Source of the DNA: Cyanobacteria bacterium OH_PDB_112
Lineage (GTDB): Bacteria; Cyanobacteriota; Vampirovibrionia; Gastranaerophilales; CAJFVJ01
Length of the DNA stretch: 6,994 bases
Reading direction: 5' to 3'
Assembly: GCA_023457295.1 (NCBI GenBank)
Contig: JAEWLZ010000147.1
Coordinates: 1 to 6,994, forward strand
Part shown: positions 1-5,207 of the stretch, piece by piece
Position numbering within the stretch: the stretch's first letter is position 1
Layout of the letters: each line of letters starts with the position of its first letter
Notes under the pieces: model-generated
Databases searched by the model: none
What the model was told of the DNA's origin: nothing
Seen by the model: the letters and a program-made list of their open reading frames with translations, nothing else
Made by a program: the position numbers and the translations under genes

Positions 1-435
1 ATGCTTAATGATGCTGTTAAAAAAGGCGGTATTATGGCAAGTTCCTATGTTGGAGGACTATCAGGCGCATTTATTCCTGTGTCCGAAGATGCTGAGATGA
101 TAAAAGCGGCAGCCTGTGGCGCTTTAACATTTGATAAGCTAGAAGCGATGACTTCTGTTTGCTCTGTGGGACTTGATATGATTGCAATACCAGGAGATAC
201 TCCAATTGATACAATTTCTGCCATTATTGCGGATGAAATGGCGATAGGAATGATTAACAAAAAAACAACTGCGGTACGTATAATTCCCGTCCCAAATAAA
301 ACTATCGGCGATAGAGCAATATTTGGAGGACTTTTGGGTGAAGCCCCTATTATGAAGATAAATTCTTGCGATTCATCTATTTTTGTAAATCGCGGAGGAC
401 GTATTCCCGCACCGATTCATAGTTTGAATAATTAG
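1..435 (+). CDS. UPF0210 / DUF711 (PFL family) protein, C-terminal part
   Basis: This is the C-terminal 144 residues of a UPF0210/DUF711 family protein, a family of about 450 residues, so roughly the first two thirds lie left of the window. The ATG at position 1 is an internal Met, not the start: the family reads through a stretch like DAVKKGG just before the conserved block. Seen here are the hallmark segments SSYVGGLSGAFIPVSED (about 14-30), the TSVCSVGLDMIAIPGDTP block (about 51-68), IADEMAIGMINKKTTAVRI (about 76-94) and the end block RGGRIPAPIHSLNN. The family is widespread in bacteria and archaea and has been solved structurally, but its biochemical function is unknown; in streptococci it sits next to a small ACT-domain protein, whose partner here would lie outside the window. 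Its TAG stop interlocks with the stop of the convergent gene on the other strand. The family call is secure; no function can be claimed. Confidence 0.9.
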   Translation: MLNDAVKKGGIMASSYVGGLSGAFIPVSEDAEMIKAAACGALTFDKLEAMTSVCSVGLDMIAIPGDTPIDTISAIIADEMAIGMINKKTTAVRIIPVPNKTIGDRAIFGGLLGEAPIMKINSCDSSIFVNRGGRIPAPIHSLNN

Positions 436-806
436 AGAAAAACAACGCATTTCTTGTATGCATTATGAATTTTTTGCGCGGACTGAATCATTCTTTCGCC
501 TAAAGTATTAATATTACCAAATCTTTTATTTACTTGCATACTTGAAGTTGGTCCAAAATATCCACCTATTATTTTAATAAATCTTTTTTTACACGGCTGC
601 AACGATACAGTAAATTTGTCATCTCCATCTTTTTCCATAAAAGTTTTAAATTTATCTATCTGCTTTGAAAATTCATCCATTTGCGCCGGAGGAATAACTT
701 TTTCGAATGATTTTCTTAAATCTGCATCAGAAAAATCTGTTGTGTTAAAACCTTTGCCTAATTTTACATTCGAACCAAAAGTTTGATTAGAATAATTGAC
801 TTTCAT
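432..806 (-). CDS. hypothetical protein, 124 aa
   Basis: I do not recognise this protein. It is 124 residues, basic and hydrophilic, with no signal peptide or membrane segment, so probably cytoplasmic. The N-terminus (MKVNYSNQTFGSNVKLG) resembles the short Asn/Phe/Gly-rich starts of many uncharacterised small proteins I associate with gut Melainabacteria; this is a memory-based impression. The middle (about 26-60) is charged and probably helical (DADLRKSFEKVIPPAQMDEFSKQIDKFKTFM); the second half has a strand-like stretch (KFTVSLQPC) and a basic C-terminus with two cysteines. A GGAG lies 11 nt before the ATG, a rather long spacing, but no better start exists. The gene stands alone on - downstream of the terminator at 902-930, so it probably has its own promoter in 807-900. 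Its 3' end overlaps the UPF0210 gene by 4 bp. It is likely real, since it fills the gap exactly, but its role is unknown. Confidence 0.75.
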   Translation of the reverse strand: MKVNYSNQTFGSNVKLGKGFNTTDFSDADLRKSFEKVIPPAQMDEFSKQIDKFKTFMEKDGDDKFTVSLQPCKKRFIKIIGGYFGPTSSMQVNKRFGNINTLGERMIQSAQKIHNAYKKCVVFL

Positions 807-883
807 AATAAATTCATCTCCATTTCAAGGTTACAAATTGATTTAACAATGGTAAAGATAAAAAATGATATTAATGCTTTAAA

Positions 884-903
884 TTGTAAATAAAATTTTA
901 CAA
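884..903. repeat. 7-bp inverted repeat next to terminator T-tract
   Basis: TTGTAAA (884-890) and TTTACAA (897-903) are perfect inverted arms around a 6-bp AT spacer. It lies directly beyond the terminator T-tract and about 80-95 bp before the ATG of the leftward 124-aa gene. It could be an operator, a second weak hairpin behind the terminator, or chance in AT-rich sequence. I see no convincing -35/-10 pair placed around it. Confidence 0.35.
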
Positions 904-930
904 AATAAAAAAGGCTCCTCCAAAGAAGCC
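902..930 (-). terminator. Rho-independent terminator of the ndk-tgt transcript
   Basis: Read on the - strand, GGCTTCT pairs with GGAGCC-side bases in a 7-bp stem (six Watson-Crick pairs and one G-U) closed by a 4-nt loop, at 930-913. It is followed at once by TTTTTTATTTT (912-902). This is a textbook intrinsic terminator. Its orientation and position, 230 bp after the tgt stop and before the 124-aa gene on the same strand, make it the likely end of the ndk-tgt mRNA and separate the two transcription units. The + strand copy has no T-tract, so it is one-directional. Confidence 0.85.
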
Positions 931-1072
931 CTTAAATCCCCTAACTCTTTCTTCCTCTATAAGACCTTAACCTGACTTGTCTTACAATATTATTTTGCCA
1001 AAAATTTTGCATGCTCTCATCAATCATTTAGTCAATTATTTGTTGACCATATGGTTAATTTATGACAAATTA

Positions 1073-1153
1073 TCGTCATTGTGAGGAGATTATTTGAATC
1101 GACGAAGCAATCTATTATGCCTGAGATTAATTCACTTACGCTCGTAATGACAT
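1073..1153. repeat. dispersed palindromic intergenic repeat (GTCATTGCGAG type), decayed
   Basis: The outer arms GTCATTGTGAG (1075-1085) and CTCGTAATGAC (1141-1151) are inverted with two mismatches in 11. The inner arms GAAGCAATCT (1104-1113) and AGATTAATTC (1124-1133) are inverted with two mismatches in 10. The pieces match the family of roughly 80-100 bp palindromic elements built from 'GTCATTGCGAG ... GAAGCAATCT', which I recall as scattered in many AT-rich bacterial genomes. The element sits 10 bp beyond the tgt stop, the usual 3'-intergenic place for such repeats, and would fold into a long hairpin in the tgt 3' untranslated region. The mismatches suggest an old copy. Only one copy is in this window, so its repeated nature is inferred from family resemblance. 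Confidence 0.7.
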
Positions 1154-1160
1154 CGAAAAA

Positions 1161-2276
1161 CTACTTTTTAGGCAATAACCTAGCCATTTTTTCTGTATAA
1201 AATTCAACATACCTGTCTTCTAAGATAGCTTGTCTAGCTTTGCCCATAAGGTCGATAAGGTAATGAATATTGTGAATGGACATTAAAACAGCCGCTGTTG
1301 CTTCTTTTTGGCGGAAAAGATGTCTTATATACGCCTTTGTGTGGTTTTGACAAGCATAGCAAGTACAACCTTCTTGAAGCGGCGAAAAATCTCTCTCGAA
1401 AACTTTATTTCTTATAATTTTTCGACCGTCATCTGTGAAAAAGCTTCCGTGCCTTGCATTTCTAGTCGGCATAACGCAATCAAACATATCAATTCCTCGC
1501 AAAACCCCGTCGAGTAAATCTTCAGGAGTTCCCACCCCCATAAGATATCTTGGCTTATATTCGGGTAAAAGAGGAGTGCAAAGTTCAACTATGCGATTTT
1601 TTTCTTCAGTAGGCTCACCGACGCTTACACCGCCTATTGCGTAACCTATCGCATCAAAAGATGAAATCACCGATGCGCTTTCTCGACGCAAATCATCATA
1701 TGTAGAACCTTGAACTATCGGAAAGAGTGCTTGTTTGGGATTATTGTGGGCCTTGAAACACCTTTCTAGCCAACGATGTGTTAATTCCATAGAATCCTTT
1801 GCCTGTTTATATTCGCAAGGATATGGTGCACATTCATCAAAAGCCATTATTATATCTGCCCCGATAGAAGTTTGTATTTCCATGGAAATTTCGGGATTTA
1901 TGTAATATTTTTGCCCGTCTTTGGGGTCTTGAAAGCTTACCCCGTCTTCATTTATTTTTCGCAGATTTGCAAGACTGAAAACCTGAAAACCGCCTGAATC
2001 TGTCAAAACAGGTTTGTTCCAATTCATCCATTTGTGAATTCCGCCAGCTTCTTCAATCATTTTATGACCGGGACGTAAAAATAAATGATAAGAATTTGCC
2101 AAAATTATTTGAGCGTTTACATCTTCAAGTTGTTGATTTGTCATCATTTTTACAGCAGAATTTGTCCCTACAGGCATAAAAACAGGAGTTTTTATTTCGC
2201 CATGAGGAGTTAAAAATGTTGCTGCTCGTGCTTTTGAATTTTTAGATGTTTTTTCGAGAGTAAAATTAAAACTCAT
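1161..2276 (-). CDS. tgt: queuine / preQ1 tRNA-ribosyltransferase (tRNA-guanine transglycosylase)
   Basis: Tgt swaps guanine at position 34 of GUN-anticodon tRNAs for preQ1, the committed step putting queuosine precursor into tRNA (EC 2.4.2.29), in the cytoplasm. With the start used here (371 aa, normal for bacterial Tgt) the diagnostic residues are all present: DSGGFQVFSL with Asp93 as the general acid/base, MAFDEC with the substrate-binding Asp147, VQGS at 188-191, GGVSVGEP at 215-222, and MFDCVMPTRNARHG with nucleophile Asp266. The zinc site is C304-x-C306-x2-C309-x25-H335, exactly the family spacing. The start is ambiguous: an ATG five codons upstream (2291) is in frame, but MSFNFTLEKT at 2276 fits family N-termini better; neither has a strong SD. 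The gene overlaps the end of ndk by 11 bp, so it is probably translated by coupling to ndk. No queuosine synthesis genes are visible nearby. Confidence 0.97.
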   Translation of the reverse strand: MSFNFTLEKTSKNSKARAATFLTPHGEIKTPVFMPVGTNSAVKMMTNQQLEDVNAQIILANSYHLFLRPGHKMIEEAGGIHKWMNWNKPVLTDSGGFQVFSLANLRKINEDGVSFQDPKDGQKYYINPEISMEIQTSIGADIIMAFDECAPYPCEYKQAKDSMELTHRWLERCFKAHNNPKQALFPIVQGSTYDDLRRESASVISSFDAIGYAIGGVSVGEPTEEKNRIVELCTPLLPEYKPRYLMGVGTPEDLLDGVLRGIDMFDCVMPTRNARHGSFFTDDGRKIIRNKVFERDFSPLQEGCTCYACQNHTKAYIRHLFRQKEATAAVLMSIHNIHYLIDLMGKARQAILEDRYVEFYTEKMARLLPKK

Positions 2277-2694
2277 ATTCGCAAATTTCATCGTCAGAGA
2301 AATATAATTTTAGTTCTCTTGCCGCGCTAGCTTCAGAATCGGAAGCATGGACAACATTACGTTCTTTGGTTTGTGCGAAATCAGCTCTTATTGTACCTGT
2401 TTCAGCTTCAAGAGGATTTGTTGCGCCAATCATTTTACGAATTCCGGGGATTGCGTCATATCCTTCTATTGCCATGGCAATAATAGGACCTGATGTTATA
2501 AAATTCACCAATTCATCAAAAAATGGTTTTCCGATGTGTTCTTCATAATGTTTATAAGCTAAGTCTTTATCGGCAACTAGCATTTTCATCGCAACAATTT
2601 TGTATTGTTTGCGCTCAAAACGTCTAATAATTTCGCCTATCAATCCTCGTTTTACTGTTGCAGGTTTGATTGCGACGAATGTCCTTTGTAACAT
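2266..2694 (-). CDS. ndk: nucleoside diphosphate kinase
   Basis: Ndk transfers the gamma phosphate of ATP to NDPs and dNDPs through a phosphohistidine, balancing nucleotide pools (EC 2.7.4.6). The protein is 142 aa, family-typical. It shows TFVAIKP with Lys10, the Tyr50 region, TSGPIIAM, RKMIGATNPLEA (Arg86), GTIRADF (Arg103) and the active-site motif NVVHASDS with catalytic His116. The Ala after the His, where many bacterial enzymes have Gly, occurs in other lineages and should not harm activity. The residues after KP are A-T rather than the common D-G/A. The start is fixed by the SD: GGAGG at 2703-2707 is 8 nt before the ATG at 2694, while an in-frame ATG at 2709 overlaps the SD itself and is rejected. 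It is the first gene of an ndk-tgt operon with a plausible sigma-70-type promoter at 2750-2778. Confidence 0.97.
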   Translation of the reverse strand: MLQRTFVAIKPATVKRGLIGEIIRRFERKQYKIVAMKMLVADKDLAYKHYEEHIGKPFFDELVNFITSGPIIAMAIEGYDAIPGIRKMIGATNPLEAETGTIRADFAQTKERNVVHASDSEASAARELKLYFSDDEICEYEF

Positions 2695-2702
2695 AATTCT
2701 AT

Positions 2703-2707
2703 CCTCC
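2703..2707 (-). promoter_or_regulatory. Shine-Dalgarno of ndk
   Basis: GGAGG on the - strand with an 8-nt spacer to the ATG at 2694. It decides the ndk start, because the longer in-frame ATG (2709) lies within this AUGGAGG sequence and could not use it. Confidence 0.85.
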
Positions 2708-2749
2708 ATTTTAGATTTTTTGCCGAGACTCAGCTAAAACAACATATCT

Positions 2750-2778
2750 ATAATAATTCAAGAATGGTATTTGAGCAA
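2750..2778 (-). promoter_or_regulatory. predicted promoter of ndk-tgt
   Basis: On the - strand a -35-like TTGCTC (2778-2773) and a -10-like TATTAT (2755-2750; five of six to TATAAT) are separated by exactly 17 bp. Transcription would begin near 2743, giving a leader of about 50 nt before the ndk ATG. The -35 is weak (three of six). The position, in the 165-bp gap between divergent genes, is right. This is prediction only. Confidence 0.5.
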
Positions 2779-2840
2779 CTTGTAACTAAACTAAAAATAT
2801 TAAACTATTTTTAAATCGTTTTTATGAATGAATTTAGAGC

Positions 2841-2846
2841 TATAAT
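2841..2846 (+). promoter_or_regulatory. perfect -10 box just before the secreted-protein gene
   Basis: A consensus TATAAT lies 13 bp upstream of the ATG at 2860. No good -35 is present at 16-18 bp (the sequence there is GTTTTT-like). If used, transcription would start near 2853 and leave a leader of about 7 nt. That would exclude the in-frame ATG at 2824 as start. In AT-rich DNA a chance TATAAT is possible. Confidence 0.35.
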
Positions 2847-2859
2847 AAAATTAGCTGAT

Positions 2860-3435
2860 ATGAAAAAAAAATTTGTTTTAATTCTAATTTTAATTTTAAT
2901 GATGATTTATCCGTTGGTTGCTTTTGCAGAAATGGATGAATTCGATGCGGGCTATAATGTTTTCACAACGCCACGCAATTTGAAACCTGTTTCCGAGCAG
3001 GAGGTTCAGCAAGTTTTGAAAATGCTTGAAGAAAAAAAGAAGAAAAAAGCAGAAAAAAAACACTGGTGGCAAAGAAAAGATAAAAAAGAAGAAAAACTCA
3101 AAGGCGACCCTATCACAAAAGAGGGAAACAACGCCAATAACAATAATATTATTCAAAAACCATATCTTCTTATTCAAGTGACTGACAAAATTCTAGGTGC
3201 AAATACTATCATTTCGCCAGGATTTTATACAGTTGTTTTCAATAAAGATACAGATACTTTATCTTTAAAGCAGGGCTATAACGCAATAGGTGAAATTAAA
3301 ATGATGCCTGCTCAGACTGAGCCTGAGGTTGAAGAACTTTATTATATAAAAACTAAACGCGAAAATGAAAATATAAAATTCCAGTACGGAGAAGTTGATA
3401 AACATTACGAAGGTTTTTGCAGAATTTTAAATTAA
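2860..3435 (+). CDS. secreted protein of unknown function with lysine-rich segment
   Basis: I do not recognise this protein. With the start at 2860 it is 191 aa. It opens with a model signal peptide: MKKK, a hydrophobic run of Leu/Ile, then PLVAFA with predicted cleavage after Ala23. The upstream in-frame ATG at 2824 would bury this signal behind 12 residues and is rejected. The mature part has an acidic start (EMDEFDAGYNVF), a charged, probably helical lysine-rich segment (about 46-82, including KKKKKAEKKHWWQRKDKKEEK), an Asn-rich linker (90-96), and a strand-rich C-terminal domain (about 100-191) with PYLLIQVTDKILGA, a G-F-Y-T-V-V-F strand, LSLKQGYNAIGEI and a lone Cys near the end. It is thus exported to the periplasm or beyond; the basic segment could touch nucleic acid, lipid phosphate or peptidoglycan, which is speculation. 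It has no strong SD. It diverges from ndk and ends 1 bp from the convergent gene. Confidence 0.8.
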   Translation: MKKKFVLILILILMMIYPLVAFAEMDEFDAGYNVFTTPRNLKPVSEQEVQQVLKMLEEKKKKKAEKKHWWQRKDKKEEKLKGDPITKEGNNANNNNIIQKPYLLIQVTDKILGANTIISPGFYTVVFNKDTDTLSLKQGYNAIGEIKMMPAQTEPEVEELYYIKTKRENENIKFQYGEVDKHYEGFCRILN

Positions 3436-3436
3436 A

Positions 3437-5068
3437 TTATTTTCTATGAAGCTCTTCAATTTGTTTACGCACATAATCTTTTGCATGTGCAGGGATAATA
3501 AATTTACAGCCATATGAAATTTGTGTGCTGTAAGGTTCTTTTTGTCCATGTTTTGCTATTCCCAAAAGACAAGCCCCTTTAATACAATCATAATTAAAAT
3601 CTTTTGCGGCTTCAAAATAACCGCAATTTTGGCAAACTTTTAAAGCAAAATTCCTGTTTAAAAGTTTTTCAGACAAGTCCGTTAACGACTCAGATGCTTT
3701 TAAAAACTGATTCGATGATATTTTTTTGTTATTAAACCATAAGATAGATGAATAAAATCCACCGCTATTTTTTATTTCTAGCTTGCAAGGTATATCTTTT
3801 ATCCCATTTGTGACCAAAACATTAGTTGCCTTTTTGGAGGCTTTTCTGGATAAAGAAGGTAATTTCAACTTAGGCATTTGAAAGTTAAAAGAAGGTTTTT
3901 CAAATTTTATTTTTGGTATTTTGATATTAATTTCGCTGATAAAATTGCCTGAAAATAAAAGCGGTGTTGAGATTAACTTAAGTCCCCAAGCAAAAATATC
4001 TTTAAAACTTAATTTTGACAAGATTATTGTATAAATAGTTGTAACTATACAGAATGAAAGCGTATATTGGCATATTTTTCCAGGCAATATAAATCTATCA
4101 GAGAAAATTGTTATACAGGTTAACCCTAAAAACATTGATACCATAATGAAATCATTAGGATAAATTAGTGACAGAATAAGTTCTCTGGTTTTTACATTTA
4201 TAGGTTCAAAAAGTAAGTGGAAAGCGTATAAAAATGATTTTATTCTATCTTTAAATTCTTGATTTTTGGTTTTAATATAACTTTTTACAGTAGTAGTATC
4301 TCTTTTAAAGACAGTAACTTCATCAGAATATACAACAGGTATTTTTGCTTTTGACAAAAGCATAGAATACAACATCCCGGTGTTTTGATTTTTTACATTT
4401 ATAAATCTGACTTTTTCTAAGATTTCTTGTCTTACAACCAAAATTTCCGTTTCTGCTATATTGGACAAACCTGCCATAGAACGGCCTTTCATATTTATAT
4501 TGAAATGAAGTTTATCGCAAAGATTAATAATCGCAGATAAAATTTTATTATCGGTAGTGTGGGATATTTTGCCGAAAACAACCGGAAATTCTCTTATAGC
4601 ATTATTTATCCCCATTAGCAGCAAAGGGTTTATTCTATTTTTTGAGTCTAAAAATACAAAAGCGTTAGTATTTTCTGTGGCGAGTGTCCTGTCTAAAAAC
4701 CATTCAAAAGCTGCATCTCGACCTATGTGATTTGCTCCGGTTGAAATACGCCAAATTTTTGCTCCGCCTAAAATCTCAAGCAGATTAGATGAATTATCGG
4801 TGCAATTATCTAAAATTATATTTATTTTAACTTTATCAAGAGGATATTCTTGCTTTTTCAAGTTTTCAAGAAGTTCAACTACAGCTTCCGCATTATTGTG
4901 CGAGTATACTACCACATTAAGATTTTGATTATATTTAGCCTCACCGTATTTGTATTTCAGCTTCCAAACTTTATATTTTGAGGAACAAAAAACAATGAAA
5001 AGCTGTAACAGCGAAAAAGCTGCCAACACAAAAAATATTAACATTCCGAAAATATTTAACGATACCAA
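3437..5068 (-). CDS. membrane protein with glycosyltransferase family 2-like domain and C-terminal Cys cluster
   Basis: The protein is 543 aa. An N-terminal membrane segment (about 6-28) is followed by a GT-A/family 2-like domain: LNVVVYSHNNAEAVVELLENLKKQ (50-73), INIILDNCTDNS with Asp87 and Asp91 as in nucleotide-sugar binding, G-R-D-A-A at 116-120, and FVFLDSKN where the metal-binding DxD would be (Asp141-Ser-Lys143). The later ED and QxxRW catalytic motifs of processive enzymes are not recognisable; the corresponding stretch reads QNTGMLYSML. Three hydrophobic segments follow (about 307-323, 332-351, 358-377). Then come a Lys/Pro/Phe repeat-like tether (382-404) and a soluble C-terminal domain with five cysteines, C479-x2-C482-x12-C495-x4-C500-x20-C521, suggestive of a metal site. 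The start is TTG, with AGGAG (5075-5079) 6 nt upstream. It probably acts in envelope polysaccharide assembly or is a non-catalytic relative; substrate unknown. Confidence 0.75.
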   Translation of the reverse strand: MVSLNIFGMLIFFVLAAFSLLQLFIVFCSSKYKVWKLKYKYGEAKYNQNLNVVVYSHNNAEAVVELLENLKKQEYPLDKVKINIILDNCTDNSSNLLEILGGAKIWRISTGANHIGRDAAFEWFLDRTLATENTNAFVFLDSKNRINPLLLMGINNAIREFPVVFGKISHTTDNKILSAIINLCDKLHFNINMKGRSMAGLSNIAETEILVVRQEILEKVRFINVKNQNTGMLYSMLLSKAKIPVVYSDEVTVFKRDTTTVKSYIKTKNQEFKDRIKSFLYAFHLLFEPINVKTRELILSLIYPNDFIMVSMFLGLTCITIFSDRFILPGKICQYTLSFCIVTTIYTIILSKLSFKDIFAWGLKLISTPLLFSGNFISEINIKIPKIKFEKPSFNFQMPKLKLPSLSRKASKKATNVLVTNGIKDIPCKLEIKNSGGFYSSILWFNNKKISSNQFLKASESLTDLSEKLLNRNFALKVCQNCGYFEAAKDFNYDCIKGACLLGIAKHGQKEPYSTQISYGCKFIIPAHAKDYVRKQIEELHRK

Positions 5069-5074
5069 GTTATT

Positions 5075-5079
5075 CTCCT
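5075..5079 (-). promoter_or_regulatory. Shine-Dalgarno for the TTG-started membrane protein
   Basis: AGGAG on the - strand, 6 nt before TTG at 5068. No ATG lies close to it in this frame, so it supports the TTG start; the next Met (residue 9) would cut into the first membrane segment. Confidence 0.8.
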
Positions 5080-5109
5080 AAGTGCAAAATTTTTTGTTTA
5101 TATATAAAT

Positions 5110-5137
5110 ATTTTACTATAAAAAATTTTCTTGTAAA
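5110..5137 (-). promoter_or_regulatory. predicted promoter of the membrane glycosyltransferase-like gene
   Basis: On the - strand TTTACA (5137-5132, five of six to TTGACA) and TAAAAT (5115-5110, five of six to TATAAT) are spaced by 16 bp, giving a start near 5103 and a leader of about 35 nt. The match is good, but the region is very AT-rich, so this is moderate evidence. A rightward promoter for ilvE must lie in the same 139-bp gap; a weak candidate (TTGTTT 5094-5099, 17 bp, TATAAA 5117-5122) overlaps this one. Confidence 0.5.
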
Positions 5138-5193
5138 AAACTACACCTCGAATCAAATTTGTGATATAGCGAACGTGAAGTTTAAATTTTTTT

Positions 5194-5200
5194 AAAGGAG
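5194..5200 (+). promoter_or_regulatory. Shine-Dalgarno of ilvE
   Basis: AAAGGAG with a 7-nt A-rich spacer to the TTG at 5208. It fixes TTG as the ilvE start. The resulting N-terminus MSDYVFLDGKYLPDE matches the beginning expected of class IV aminotransferases. Confidence 0.85.
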
Positions 5201-5207
5201 AAAAAAA

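Larger units (their letters stand above)
807..1160. other. non-coding gap between hypothetical gene and tgt
   Basis: These 354 bp contain no credible coding region on either strand. From left to right they hold: the upstream region of the 124-aa gene with a 7-bp inverted repeat (884-903); an intrinsic terminator reading leftward (902-930); a short TAAGAC/GTCTTA inverted repeat (960-965 and 979-984) of doubtful meaning; a 10-bp palindrome ACCATATGGT (1046-1055) inside a larger imperfect TT-ACC-AT-GGT-AA symmetry; and a decayed dispersed palindromic repeat (about 1073-1153). The tgt transcript would carry a 3' untranslated region of roughly 230-260 nt through this stretch before the terminator. 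Confidence 0.7.

Noticed and set aside
960..984. TAAGAC/GTCTTA inverted repeat sharing a 10-mer with the terminal hairpin at 6926-6966
   Set aside because: Ten-base matches are expected many times by chance when a 7-kb AT-rich window is compared with itself; the arrangement of arms is also the reverse of that in the hairpin.
1043..1071. TTGACC followed by an AT-rich stretch, as a rightward promoter
   Set aside because: No -10 box lies at proper spacing and no + strand gene follows for 1.8 kb.
2824..2859. Longer start (ATG 2824) for the secreted protein
   Set aside because: It would place 12 residues before a perfect signal peptide and starts upstream of the candidate -10 box; no SD supports it.
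2896..3177. 93-aa Phe-rich - frame opposite the secreted protein
   Set aside because: The Phe runs are simply the antisense of the lysine-coding A-tracts; no SD and no family resemblance.
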